Source: SIG480 sp045586595 (lineage in GTDB: Bacteria > Bacillota > Clostridia > Oscillospirales > JAAYXM01). From it: DNA of 22,564 nucleotides. The position numbers were made by a program, and so were the translations under genes. Under the pieces are notes generated by a model that searched no databases, had not been told where the DNA came from, and saw only the letters and a program-made list of their open reading frames with translations. The stretch's first letter is position 1. Every line of letters begins with the position of its first letter. This document shows, one piece after another, positions 7,351 through 16,503 of this stretch. The stretch spans positions 1-22,564 of the forward strand of contig JAZNAQ010000049.1 of NCBI GenBank assembly GCA_045586595.1, written 5' to 3'.

Positions 7351-8280
7351 TTATATCTTATCGTTGCTTCCGAGAACATTAACAATCTTATGCTTTACAA
7401 GCTCCTTGATGTTTGCTCTCGCCGGTGACAGATACTGACGCGGGTCAAAATGCTCCGGATTCTCAGCAAAGTATTTGCGGATTGTGCCTGTCATTGCAAG
7501 ACGAAGGTCAGAGTCGATGTTAATCTTACATACTGCCATACGCGCTGCCTGACGGAGCATATCCTCCGGAACGCCCTGTGCACCCGGCATATTGCCGCCG
7601 TTTGAGTTAATCATCTCTACATACTCAGGGATAACTGATGAAGCACCGTGAAGAACAATCGGGAAGTTCGGGAGACGTTTTGAAACCTCTTCAAGGATGT
7701 CGAAGCGAAGCCTCGGCTCACCCTTGAACTTGAACGCACCGTGGCTTGTTCCGATAGCAATAGCAAGAGAGACCACGCCTGTGCGTGTAACAAACTCCTC
7801 TACCTCTGCCGGGTTTGTAAACTGAGCATCTTCATCAGATACGTTTACATCATCCTCAATACCTGCGAGCTTACCAAGCTCACCCTCTACAACTACGCCA
7901 CGAGCATGAGCATAGTCAACAACCTTTTTTGTAAGCTCAATATTCTCCTCGAATGAGTACTTTGAGCCGTCAATCATAACAGAGGTAAAACCGCCGTCGA
8001 TGCAGGACTTGCATATCTCAAAGCTATCGCCGTGGTCAAGGTGTACACAAATCGGAAGGTCTGTGTCCTCTATAGCTGCTTCGATGAGTTTCATAAGATA
8101 TACATGCTTTGCATATTTTCTTGCACCGGCAGAAACCTGAAGGATAAGCGGAGAGTTAACCTCTTTCGCTGCCTCGGTAATACCCTGAACAATTTCCATG
8201 TTGTTTACATTGAACGCGCCTATAGCATAGCCGCCCTCATATGCTTTTTTGAACATCTCTGTTGAAGTTACAAGTGGCAT
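7351..8280 (-). CDS. fba: Class II fructose-1,6-bisphosphate aldolase
   Basis: This cytoplasmic zinc enzyme reversibly splits fructose-1,6-bisphosphate into dihydroxyacetone phosphate and glyceraldehyde-3-phosphate in glycolysis and gluconeogenesis. The 309-residue protein has the class II motif CVHLDHG (D82 general acid/base, H83 zinc ligand), VEGELG with E134, the zinc ligand H180 in GTSHG, HGASS beginning at H211 and the phosphate-binding INIDSDLR segment. The ATG follows AAGGAGAT, and a good promoter lies upstream. It is followed by comEC after a hairpin; there is no obvious functional link to that gene. Confidence 0.96.
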   Translation of the reverse strand: MPLVTSTEMFKKAYEGGYAIGAFNVNNMEIVQGITEAAKEVNSPLILQVSAGARKYAKHVYLMKLIEAAIEDTDLPICVHLDHGDSFEICKSCIDGGFTSVMIDGSKYSFEENIELTKKVVDYAHARGVVVEGELGKLAGIEDDVNVSDEDAQFTNPAEVEEFVTRTGVVSLAIAIGTSHGAFKFKGEPRLRFDILEEVSKRLPNFPIVLHGASSVIPEYVEMINSNGGNMPGAQGVPEDMLRQAARMAVCKINIDSDLRLAMTGTIRKYFAENPEHFDPRQYLSPARANIKELVKHKIVNVLGSNDKI

Positions 8281-8313
8281 AATTACATCTCCTTAATAAA
8301 TTTCACTTATGTT

Positions 8314-8341
8314 AGTTTACCACATTTTCAAAGAAAATCAA
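8314..8341 (-). promoter_or_regulatory. fba: Predicted housekeeping promoter of fba
   Basis: On the minus strand TTGATT (8341-8336) and TAAACT (8319-8314) are separated by 16 bp, close to the sigma-A consensus. The predicted start would leave a leader of about 25-30 nt carrying AAGGAGAT. The surrounding 123-bp gap between the GNAT-like gene and fba is AT-rich, and I see no other clear element in it. Confidence 0.55.
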
Positions 8342-8403
8342 GTGAGTTTTTAGATTTTTTTAACACAGTTACGATAAATCTAGAATTTTGTATTTTCACA
8401 ACA

Positions 8404-8850
8404 TTAATTTATCTTTTTTTCAACCATCACTATGTTCTCTATTTTAGAGAAATTTAAACTGCCGAAATAGTTAGATACCCCACTTCCGCCTTCTTCCATG
8501 TAAAGCATACGAACTATGTGGCGCATAGCAAGCTGTTCTTCGAGATAATCGAGCGTTTTCTGGGCGTAAACATGGCCTGCGTCATTATTCTGATAGCATA
8601 TTTCGCAGATTACAAAGTCAAGGCCACCATCGTCCCGGTTTTTAGTATTGCCCATAACAAATCCGCACGGCAAACCGTTGTTATCCATGGTTATAAAACC
8701 TGTAAAGCCGATAGACTTTGCAATAGTGAAAAGACGTGCGTATGCCGATGAATATGTCCAGTTGCCGTTCCACGGCTCTCGGTTTGCAATACCTACAAAC
8801 ATCATCGCAGCGTTTTTTACATTATCAAGATTTATAGGAATAAAACGCAC
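8404..8850 (-). CDS. GNAT-like N-acetyltransferase of unknown substrate
   Basis: This 148-residue protein has the look of a small GNAT enzyme, which transfers an acetyl group from acetyl-CoA to an amine. The central strands (GFITMDNNGLPCGFVMGN, then LDFVICEICY) are followed by QNNDAGHVYAQKTLDYLEEQL (residues 88-107), which fits the Q/R-x-x-G-x-G/A acetyl-CoA loop and helix only loosely. A C-terminal SNYFGSLNFSK region matches the common closing motif of GNATs. The GTG at 8850 is chosen because GGAGGTG (8863-8857) lies six bases upstream; an in-frame ATG at 8889 precedes that site and is less likely. A possible -10 (TATACT) lies at 8880-8875 but no good -35 is visible. The substrate cannot be told. 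Confidence 0.65.
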   Translation of the reverse strand: MRFIPINLDNVKNAAMMFVGIANREPWNGNWTYSSAYARLFTIAKSIGFTGFITMDNNGLPCGFVMGNTKNRDDGGLDFVICEICYQNNDAGHVYAQKTLDYLEEQLAMRHIVRMLYMEEGGSGVSNYFGSLNFSKIENIVMVEKKIN

Positions 8851-8926
8851 ATCTTTCACCTCCAATACATATTTAGTATAAAATAACACATTTTATCTTT
8901 TTTTGCAAGGTTATTTTACATTTTTA

Positions 8927-11900
8927 TCAAAAAAGCGTCACCTGACTCGTGTTTGGAACATCTTTCAACACATTGTTTGCATCGAGCATTTCAACAACGC
9001 CCTTTGAAACTCTGTTGCACCTGGTCTGAAGTTCCTCGACAGACATGAACCTTCCGTTCTCACGTTCTTCAACTATGTTCTGCGCCGCAACCTCGCCAAG
9101 CCCGGATATAGCAGTAAACGGAGGGATAAGCCCTTTATCTGTTATAAGAAAGTTCTTGGTATCTGACTTATAAAGGTCTATAGGCTCAAACACAAAGCCA
9201 CGGCGATAAAACTCATGGCACACCTCAAGAGTTACAAGCATATTTTCGTCCTTTTGAGATATTTTTTCCATCGAGTTAAGCTCATCGATTTTTGAGAGCA
9301 CAACCGAATCGCCGTTTGTCATAACAGCCGCATCAAAAGCCTTTGCGCGTATTGAAAAATATGCCGCATAAAACGCTTTTGGGTGGTGTACCTTAAACCA
9401 CGCTATACGGAATGCCATCATAACATATGCGACCGCGTGAGCTTTCGGGAACATATATTTTATCTTTTTGCAAGAATCAACATACCATTGCGGCACATCG
9501 TGTGCAAGCATTTCCTCTACCCACTCCGGTTTTAAGCCTTTTCCCTTTCGCACACTTTCCATTATAGTAAACGAGAGCTTCGGCTCGACACCTTTATCGA
9601 TGAGATACAGCATTATATCGTCACGCGCACAGATTACCTGCTTAAGCGTTGCAGTACCGTCGCGCACAAGGTCCTGAGCATTGGTCAGCCATACATCGGT
9701 TCCGTGAGACAGACCTGAAATACGCACCAGCTCATCAAAGGTTGTAGGCTGCGTGTCTATAAGCATACCTCGCACAAAATGAGTTCCAAACTCAGGTATG
9801 GCAACACTTCCGGTTTTCCCAAGCAGCGGGTCCTCGTCAATACCGAGAGCAGACAGTGATGTAAAAATACTCATGGTATCGGGGTCGTCAAGCGGAATTT
9901 CGCGAGCGTTAACCCCGGTCAAATCCTCAAGCATTCTTATCATTGTCGGGTCATCATGGCCGAGCATATCAAGCTTTAGTAGGTTGTCGTGGATTGAATG
10001 ATAGTCAAAATGGGTTGTTATTATGTCAGAATCCTTATCATCTGCAGGGTGCTGAACAGGAGTAAAATCATAAATTTCTTTATCCTTGGGAACTATCATA
10101 ACACCGCCCGGGTGCTGGCCGGTTGTTCGCTTAATACCTGTGCACCCAGCGACCATGCGGCTTTCTTCGGCACGGGTGATGTTTAAAGAGCGTTCCTCGG
10201 CATACTTTTTTACATAGCCAAATGCAGTCTTCTCCGCCACCGTACCTATTGTTCCCGCTCGGAAGACATGCCCCTCACCAAACAGGTCTATTACCTGACT
10301 GTGGGCCGTTGCCTGATACTCACCTGAAAAGTTAAGGTCAATATCCGGTGTCTTATCTCCGTCAAATCCAAGGAAGGTCTGGAACGGGATATTGAATCCA
10401 TCCTTAACAAGCGGCTCACCGCAGACATCACAATTCCTGTCCGGAAGGTCTGCACCCGCGGCATACTTCCCGCTCTCCTCAAATATTACGTTTTTGCATT
10501 TTCTACATCTGTAATGGGGCGGAAGAGCATTTACCTCAGTTATACCTGAGAGAAAAGCAACAAAAGACGAACCTACAGAGCCTCGTGAGCCTACGAGGTA
10601 ACCGTCGGACACGGACTGTGTAACGAGCTTCTGAGCTATCATATACATAACGTCGAAGTCGTGACCAATAATCTTTGACAGCTCATATTCAAGGCGGTCT
10701 TTTACGGTTTCATGCAACGGCTCACCGTACAGCTCCTTTGCCTTATTATAGCAGAGCATCTTGAGCTCTTCCTTTGAGCCCTCAATGGCAGGCGGATACT
10801 GTCCCTCCGGTATAGGCCGAATTTCCTCACACATATCAGCTATCATATTTGTGTTTGTTACAACAACCTCATATGCCTTTTCCTGACCAAGGTAAGCAAA
10901 CTCTGAAAGCATTTCATCGGTTGTTTTCAGATACAACGGTGCCTGATTATCAGCATCTGAGAAATTCTTACTTGCCATGAGCACACGGCGATAAACCTCA
11001 TCATGCGGCTCAAGAAAGTGCACATCACCTGTTGCAACAACGGGGATATTCAGCTCTTGCCCGAGCTTTACTATCGTTCTGTTGAAATTGCGTATATCCT
11101 CCTCGTTTGAAGCGATTCCGTTGCTGAGCATAAACGCATTGTTGCCGACGGGCTGTATTTCAAGAAAATCATAAAAGTCGGCAATCTTTAAAAGCTCACT
11201 GTATTTCTTACCCTCAACCACAGCGCCATAAAGCTCTCCTGCCTCACATGCCGAGCCTACAATAAGCCCCTCTCTGTGCTTTTCAAGCACATTTTTCGGA
11301 ATTATAGGGCGTTTGTTAAAGTACTGAAGATGTGATATTGATATTAGCTTATACAGATTTTTAAGCCCCACATAGTTTTTTGCGAGAATTATCATGTGGA
11401 AGCGATTTAATTTGTCGTTATCATTTGAACCGAGAGAAAAATTATTGAGTTCCGACACAAGAGTTACGTTATGATGTTCACGAAGCTGTGTAAACAGACT
11501 ACGCAAAATAAACGCAACGGTAACTGCATCGTCAAGCGCTCTGTGATGCTCAAACTTCGGAAGCTTCAACGCCTTTGCAACAGTATCAAGCTTGTGATTT
11601 TTTATATCGGGCAAGAGCTTTCTTGAGAGCTCAAGCGAGTCGATATAATTAAAATCTCGCTCTATACCAAGCTCCTGACACGCCTGTGTGATAAAGCCCA
11701 CATCAAACTCTGCATTATGTGCGGCAAGCGGTCGGTTGCCCGCAAACTCGAGAAAATCGCGCAACGCTTTGTCTATAGCAGGCGCATCTGCAACCATTCC
11801 GTTTGTTATTCCGGTAAGCTCGCTTATCTTTTCAGGTATTGCACAATTGGGGTTTACATAGGTCTGAAAACGCTCACAAATTTCGCCGTTGCGAAGTATA

Positions 11901-13237
11901 GCTGCTGCGATTTCTATTATTTTGCACGTTTTTTTATAAAGACCTGTTGTTTCTATATCAAAGCATACAAACTCACCGCCAAAGTCTGAATCGACAACGC
12001 CGGTTACTACCTGATTCTTTCGACTTCCTCCGTAATACGCCTCTACTCCGTAAAGAATTTTTATTCCCGCCTTCGGGCCTGCATTCATTGCATCGGGATA
12101 TGCCTGCACAACTCCGTGGTCAGTTATCGCGATTGCCTTATGCCCCCACTCCGCAGCACGCTTTATAAGCTTGTCCGCAGGTGTAATTCCGTCCATTGTA
12201 GACATATTCGTGTGAAGGTGAAGCTCTACTCTCTTCTCCGGCGCTTTATCTTCACGGCGTTCTGCCTTGCCTATTACAATATTGCGAGGACGCACTATCG
12301 TGTCTTTTAAGTATGTATCATACTGAGTTGAACCATACACATGAACATAGGCGCCTTTTTTAAGTTTGCCCTCAACTTCAGAAAGATTCTCAAGTTTTAT
12401 ATTTCTGACAACTACGCGCACAGAACCCTTAAAGTCAGTCATATCAAAACTGAGCGTAGCCACTCCACGCTCTTCAAACTTACGGCATTCTGATGCAAAA
12501 ATCTCGCCCTTAATTGAAATATCGCCGTAAGCTTCTTCGATTGTATTTATATCTATATATTCACCAAACGCTGATTTACCGAGAACTATGTCGCCCTTTT
12601 CCTCGTTTAACTTTTTAAAGCGTTTAAACTTCTCCTTTGGCGGCGCAGCAACAGGCTCTGCAGCAGGCGCAGGTTTCGGCTTTGCGACAGATGCTTTTGC
12701 TTCTTCAGCTATCTGTCGGCGTATTGTTTCTATTCTTTCCTTAGCGGCGAGATCTTCTCCTCCGATGTTTTCTATCTCAACCTCAATATGCATTGAAAAC
12801 TCATTTTCAACTGCGCTCTTTATAAAACGAATACATGTGTTAAAAAAACCATTCAGGCCGTTACGAAGCCTGAGTGTGATTATCCCTTCACCGTCATAGC
12901 TCCACTGCGCACCGCTCAGATATCCCGTTGCAGACGGAAACTCCTCGCGCAATCTCCTATCAAGCGCGAGGAAGTATTCGTCACCTAAAAGCTCACGTGG
13001 ATAATTCGGTATCAGAACAGCTTTACTGAGCCGGTAACGCTCGGCAATTACCTTTTCCGCCGCACGAAGCTCTGACGAATCTATTATGCGTTCAGAATAA
13101 AGGTATGCGGTTATTTTATTTTCAGTTTTGTCTGCCGCCAGCGCACGGACATGTGTTGTATTTTCAAAAACCGCAAGACTTTTCTCACCACGGATTTTGA
13201 AAACCTCACCAAACGGCTTCATACTGCTTTTATCCAT
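8927..13237 (-). CDS. polC: DNA polymerase III alpha subunit, PolC type
   Basis: PolC is the replicative polymerase of Firmicutes, with the proofreading exonuclease built in. The 1436-residue protein is complete: N-terminal domains with a lysine/proline/alanine-rich linker (about 180-205), an OB-fold (about 237-325), a PHP domain starting at HLHT (340-343) and split by a DnaQ-type exonuclease (DIETTG from 427, HNAEFD 507-512, HRALDD 565-570), then the polymerase with GSRGSVGSS (883-891), a zinc site (C911, C914, C936, C939), catalytic D965 and D967 in PDIDLNF, and a C-terminal helix-hairpin-helix (ISGLGEVAAQNIV). It ends the pyrH-to-polC gene run, 15 bp after ispG. The ATG has only a modest ribosome binding site (GGGAAG). 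Confidence 0.98.
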   Translation of the reverse strand: MDKSSMKPFGEVFKIRGEKSLAVFENTTHVRALAADKTENKITAYLYSERIIDSSELRAAEKVIAERYRLSKAVLIPNYPRELLGDEYFLALDRRLREEFPSATGYLSGAQWSYDGEGIITLRLRNGLNGFFNTCIRFIKSAVENEFSMHIEVEIENIGGEDLAAKERIETIRRQIAEEAKASVAKPKPAPAAEPVAAPPKEKFKRFKKLNEEKGDIVLGKSAFGEYIDINTIEEAYGDISIKGEIFASECRKFEERGVATLSFDMTDFKGSVRVVVRNIKLENLSEVEGKLKKGAYVHVYGSTQYDTYLKDTIVRPRNIVIGKAERREDKAPEKRVELHLHTNMSTMDGITPADKLIKRAAEWGHKAIAITDHGVVQAYPDAMNAGPKAGIKILYGVEAYYGGSRKNQVVTGVVDSDFGGEFVCFDIETTGLYKKTCKIIEIAAAILRNGEICERFQTYVNPNCAIPEKISELTGITNGMVADAPAIDKALRDFLEFAGNRPLAAHNAEFDVGFITQACQELGIERDFNYIDSLELSRKLLPDIKNHKLDTVAKALKLPKFEHHRALDDAVTVAFILRSLFTQLREHHNVTLVSELNNFSLGSNDNDKLNRFHMIILAKNYVGLKNLYKLISISHLQYFNKRPIIPKNVLEKHREGLIVGSACEAGELYGAVVEGKKYSELLKIADFYDFLEIQPVGNNAFMLSNGIASNEEDIRNFNRTIVKLGQELNIPVVATGDVHFLEPHDEVYRRVLMASKNFSDADNQAPLYLKTTDEMLSEFAYLGQEKAYEVVVTNTNMIADMCEEIRPIPEGQYPPAIEGSKEELKMLCYNKAKELYGEPLHETVKDRLEYELSKIIGHDFDVMYMIAQKLVTQSVSDGYLVGSRGSVGSSFVAFLSGITEVNALPPHYRCRKCKNVIFEESGKYAAGADLPDRNCDVCGEPLVKDGFNIPFQTFLGFDGDKTPDIDLNFSGEYQATAHSQVIDLFGEGHVFRAGTIGTVAEKTAFGYVKKYAEERSLNITRAEESRMVAGCTGIKRTTGQHPGGVMIVPKDKEIYDFTPVQHPADDKDSDIITTHFDYHSIHDNLLKLDMLGHDDPTMIRMLEDLTGVNAREIPLDDPDTMSIFTSLSALGIDEDPLLGKTGSVAIPEFGTHFVRGMLIDTQPTTFDELVRISGLSHGTDVWLTNAQDLVRDGTATLKQVICARDDIMLYLIDKGVEPKLSFTIMESVRKGKGLKPEWVEEMLAHDVPQWYVDSCKKIKYMFPKAHAVAYVMMAFRIAWFKVHHPKAFYAAYFSIRAKAFDAAVMTNGDSVVLSKIDELNSMEKISQKDENMLVTLEVCHEFYRRGFVFEPIDLYKSDTKNFLITDKGLIPPFTAISGLGEVAAQNIVEERENGRFMSVEELQTRCNRVSKGVVEMLDANNVLKDVPNTSQVTLF

Positions 13238-13252
13238 AGCTACTTCCCACTT

Positions 13253-14299
13253 TTAAATTTCATGTGCCATCTTTATAAGCTCATCAACAATTTCGTTCAT
13301 AGGCACTTTTTTTACTATTTCGCCGTGTTTAAAAAGTATACCGACCTCTTTGCCGCCTGCCATACCTATATCGGCCTCTTTTGCCTCTCCCGGGCCGTTT
13401 ACAACACAGCCCATAACAGCGACCTTTATCGGCTTTTTTATCTCAAAAAGGCGTGTTTCTACCTCTTTTGCTATATGTATAAGGTCGATCATACATCTAC
13501 CGCAGGTCGGACACGAAACAAGCTGTGGCGTGTTTTCGCTCATGCCGAGCGCGTGAAGAATGTCATACGCGGTATCCACCTCATAAACCGGGTCATCTGT
13601 AAGAGATACGCGTATGGTATCACCTATGCCATCAAGCAAGAGCGAGCCTATGCCTATAGCAGACTTAAGCCTTCCTATACGCACTGTTCCTGCTTCAGTA
13701 ACTCCGAGATGTAGCGGATAGTCAAGCTCCTCGGATAACATTCTGTAAGCATCTACGGTAAGCGACACTGTCGATGCCTTTACCGAGATACATATATCTT
13801 CAAAATCAAACTTCCTAAGAATATTTACATGGCCTTTGGCAGACTCGACCATGCCACGCGCTGTAACACCGTATTTATCAAGTATGTCGCGCTCGAGAGA
13901 GCCGCCGTTTACGCCTATGCGTATGGGAATATTTCTTGCGCGGCAGGCGTTTACAACATCACGCACCTTACTGTCATCGCCGATGTTTCCAGGGTTTATG
14001 CGTATCTTAGAAGCTCCTGCAGCGGCGGCTTCCACCGCAAGGCGCGAGTCAAAATGTATATCTGCAACTATCGGAACGCCGGCACGCTCTGCTATTTTAC
14101 CTATAGCGTGTGCCGCTTCTTTATCAACAACAGCAACTCTGACTATCTTACACCCCGCCGAACGAAGATGCTCTATCTGGGCAAGTGTCGCCTCAACATC
14201 GCGTGTGTCGGTATTGCACATTGACTGAACGGCTATCGGCGCATCTCCGCCTATTTTTACATTGCCGACATATATTTCTCGTGTTTTTCTTCTGTTCAT
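13253..14299 (-). CDS. ispG: 4-hydroxy-3-methylbut-2-enyl diphosphate synthase
   Basis: IspG (GcpE) is a [4Fe-4S] enzyme that converts the cyclic diphosphate MEcPP to HMBPP, the next-to-last step of the MEP pathway for isoprenoids. The 348-residue product shows the TIM-barrel start (VQSMCNTDTRD), ADIHFD (79-84), KIRINPGNIG (98-107), and the cluster ligands C263 and C266 in SCPTC, C298 in GCVVNGPGE and E305. Its length fits the short bacterial form. It lies 14 bp after rseP and shares the run with dxr, the second enzyme of the same pathway, and uppS, which consumes its end products. Confidence 0.96.
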   Translation of the reverse strand: MNRRKTREIYVGNVKIGGDAPIAVQSMCNTDTRDVEATLAQIEHLRSAGCKIVRVAVVDKEAAHAIGKIAERAGVPIVADIHFDSRLAVEAAAAGASKIRINPGNIGDDSKVRDVVNACRARNIPIRIGVNGGSLERDILDKYGVTARGMVESAKGHVNILRKFDFEDICISVKASTVSLTVDAYRMLSEELDYPLHLGVTEAGTVRIGRLKSAIGIGSLLLDGIGDTIRVSLTDDPVYEVDTAYDILHALGMSENTPQLVSCPTCGRCMIDLIHIAKEVETRLFEIKKPIKVAVMGCVVNGPGEAKEADIGMAGGKEVGILFKHGEIVKKVPMNEIVDELIKMAHEI

Positions 14300-14313
14300 A
14301 TAATCACCGTCAA

Positions 14314-15315
14314 TTATTTTATAAAAATCTTAATTACGTCATTATAGGTAACAAATACCATAAGCAGCATGAGAAGCGCAAGCCCCGCTGCATGAACATA
14401 CCCCTCATATTTAGGAGGTACAGGTTTTCCGCGTATAAGCTCTACAACCAAGAATACAAACCGCCCGCCGTCAAGAGCAGGAAGCGGCAAAAGGTTCATC
14501 ACGCCGAGGTTTATTGATATAAACGCAAGCAGATACCACAGTGAGGACATGCTGGTTTTTGCGGTATCAACCATCATCTTGCCAATCCCTATCGGTCCTG
14601 AAAGGTCATCCCTTGAAACCGCACCGGTTACCAAATCTACCAAACCGACTTTTACAAGGCGAACAAGGTTTATTCCGTTCTGCGCTACATACTTTGTCTT
14701 GCCCCAAAAGCTCGTATCCTCTATGACAAAATTTATTGTATAACCGCCATCTGAACTTTCTTCACCGGTCTCAAGAAAGCGCACATCGTAAAGTGTAATG
14801 TTTTCGCCATCACGGATGACTTCAATATCATACGCCCCATCTTTTCCGCCTCGCGAGAGCCCAACAAATATGTCACTGTAAATATATACGTTATAACCAT
14901 CTACGGCTTTTATCGTATCGCCTGCACGCAGAGAGTTATCGGGCATTTCAGATTTTGCTTCTATGCTCGAAACAGTGGGAGTATACCACTGTCTGATTGG
15001 GGCAAAAACTATTGTCAAAACCACAAACCCTGCAATCAAGTTCATAATCGAACCGGCAAGAATTATCAACATACGATACAGCACGGGGCGTGAATTAAAT
15101 GACCGTGGGTCATCTGACACTGAATCCTCGCCCTCCATAGCACAAAAACCCCCGAACGGAAGAACTCGCAATGAATAAAGCGTTTCGCCGAACTGCTTTT
15201 TTATAAGTGCGGGGCCCATGCCAATTGAAAATTCGTTTACACGCACCCCTGACAGCTTTGCCGTTATAAAATGGCCGAACTCATGCACTGCGACAAGTGC
15301 ACCGAAAAGAAGCAC
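14314..15315 (-). CDS. rseP: RseP/RasP-type M50 site-2 protease
   Basis: This inner-membrane zinc protease cleaves membrane-bound anti-sigma factors and signal-peptide remnants (RseP in E. coli, RasP in Bacillus). It has HEFGH at residues 11-15 counted from the GTG at 15315, FSIGMGP, a PDZ domain in the middle (about 120-190), LSGPIGIGKM, and the second M50 motif NLLPLPALDGGR near the C-terminus. The GTG gives 333 residues but lacks a nearby ribosome binding site. AGGGTGG at 15345-15339 points to an ATT codon at 15333, which would give 339 residues and a first helix of normal length. It sits between dxr and ispG, as in most Firmicutes. Confidence 0.94.
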   Translation of the reverse strand: MLLFGALVAVHEFGHFITAKLSGVRVNEFSIGMGPALIKKQFGETLYSLRVLPFGGFCAMEGEDSVSDDPRSFNSRPVLYRMLIILAGSIMNLIAGFVVLTIVFAPIRQWYTPTVSSIEAKSEMPDNSLRAGDTIKAVDGYNVYIYSDIFVGLSRGGKDGAYDIEVIRDGENITLYDVRFLETGEESSDGGYTINFVIEDTSFWGKTKYVAQNGINLVRLVKVGLVDLVTGAVSRDDLSGPIGIGKMMVDTAKTSMSSLWYLLAFISINLGVMNLLPLPALDGGRFVFLVVELIRGKPVPPKYEGYVHAAGLALLMLLMVFVTYNDVIKIFIK

Positions 15316-15338
15316 CGCAAGAAAAATATAAATTTAAA

Positions 15339-15345
15339 CCACCCT
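15339..15345 (-). promoter_or_regulatory. rseP: Ribosome binding site of rseP, pointing to an ATT start
   Basis: AGGGTGG on the minus strand follows the dxr stop codon directly. Five bases after it comes the in-frame codon ATT (15333-15331), which itself follows an in-frame TAA stop. The first conventional start, GTG at 15315, is 23 bases from this site and has no other site near it. Confidence 0.55.
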
Positions 15346-16494
15346 CTAAACTAATGAATATACTGCATCGCGCGCATTCTCCGACGCTGAGATAACATCT
15401 TCAAGAGACGGGTTATCACAAACGCCGATAATCTCATTTGCACGTTCTATATAATCTGCAATTTCGAGGAATTTTATTTTTGAGTTTAAAAACAAATCAA
15501 CTGCCGCTTCATTCGCCCCGTTAAGAACGGCACCTGCAGTGCCCCCGCGTTCTGCCGCAGAAAGCGCAAGCGCAAGGCATCTGAAGGTTTTGGTATCAGG
15601 AACACCGAACGAAAGGCTTTTTAGTTGTGTAAAGTCTAAAAACTTTCCACCGAAATCCATCCGCTCAGGATATGTGAGAGCAAACGAAATAGGTGTTCGC
15701 ATATCAGGAGTACCGAGCTGAGCTATAACCGCGCCATCGCGAAACTCTGCCATTGAGTGGATTATGCTCTCGCGATGAACTACTATATCAATATTCTGAG
15801 GCCTTACCCCAAAAAGCCACATTGCCTCAATAAACTCAAGGCCTTTATTCATAAGACTTGCAGAATCAATCGTCACTTTTGCGCCCATACTCCAGTTAGG
15901 GTGATTTAAGGCTTCCTTCACCGTTACATTTAAAAGCTCTTCCCGCTTTTTGCCGAAGAACGGGCCGCCGGATGCAGTGAGTATTATTCTTGTAAGCTCG
16001 CGTGACGGAGCACATGAGGCATGAAGCGACTGAAAAATCGCAGAGTGCTCAGAATCAACCGGTATTATCTTTACATTTTTTTCTTCCGCACGGCGCATTA
16101 CTATTTCGCCGGCGCATACGAGCGTTTCTTTATTTGCAAGCGCAACGGTCTTCCCACTGTCTATCGCGGCAAGAGTAGGCTTTATCCCTGCCATGCCGAC
16201 AAGGGCCGACATAACGGTGTCTGCCTCTTCACACGATGCAACAGCCTCAATACCTTCGCTTCCCGTAAGAACCTTACAGGATGTATCGGAAAGCGCAAGC
16301 TTTAATTCTTTAGCCGCAGCTTCATCTGCCGCAACAACAAGCTTCGGCGAAAACTCCCTCGCCTGCTCTTCCAAAAGCTTTACATTTTTATTTGCGGCAA
16401 TAGCCGAAACTTTAATTCCCAAAGCCCGAGCAACATCAAGTGTCTGAGTGCCTATTGAGCCTGTCGAGCCGAGAATAGATAAATTCTTAACCAT
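15346..16494 (-). CDS. dxr: 1-deoxy-D-xylulose 5-phosphate reductoisomerase
   Basis: Dxr rearranges and reduces 1-deoxyxylulose 5-phosphate to methylerythritol 4-phosphate with NADPH, the committed step of the MEP pathway. The 382-residue protein has the NADPH-binding SILGSTGSIGTQTLDV at the N-terminus (about residues 6-21), LANKETLVCAG, the metal and substrate site VDSEHSAIFQ, TASGGPFFG, and the WSMGAKVTIDSASLMNKGLE stretch in two parts. Its length is normal. The start ATG follows TAGGTA and lies 9 bp after cdsA. Together with ispG, it shows that this organism makes isoprenoids by the MEP route. Confidence 0.97.
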   Translation of the reverse strand: MVKNLSILGSTGSIGTQTLDVARALGIKVSAIAANKNVKLLEEQAREFSPKLVVAADEAAAKELKLALSDTSCKVLTGSEGIEAVASCEEADTVMSALVGMAGIKPTLAAIDSGKTVALANKETLVCAGEIVMRRAEEKNVKIIPVDSEHSAIFQSLHASCAPSRELTRIILTASGGPFFGKKREELLNVTVKEALNHPNWSMGAKVTIDSASLMNKGLEFIEAMWLFGVRPQNIDIVVHRESIIHSMAEFRDGAVIAQLGTPDMRTPISFALTYPERMDFGGKFLDFTQLKSLSFGVPDTKTFRCLALALSAAERGGTAGAVLNGANEAAVDLFLNSKIKFLEIADYIERANEIIGVCDNPSLEDVISASENARDAVYSLV

Positions 16495-16503
16495 AATTTA
16501 TAC

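Noticed and set aside
8351..8382. TAGATTT/AAATCTA inverted repeat between the GNAT-like gene and fba
   Set aside because: Only 7 AT-rich pairs with an 18-nt loop, expected by chance in such DNA, and no T-run in a useful place.
8880..8917. AAAATAAC/GTTATTTT inverted repeat after polC as a terminator
   Set aside because: The stem is almost all AT with a 22-nt loop and no T-run in the direction of polC, so it cannot be supported.
13151..13714. Plus-strand open frame of 187 codons over the ispG-polC junction
   Set aside because: Its product is rich in Tyr, Cys and Phe, opposite strongly conserved genes, with no domain or ribosome binding site.
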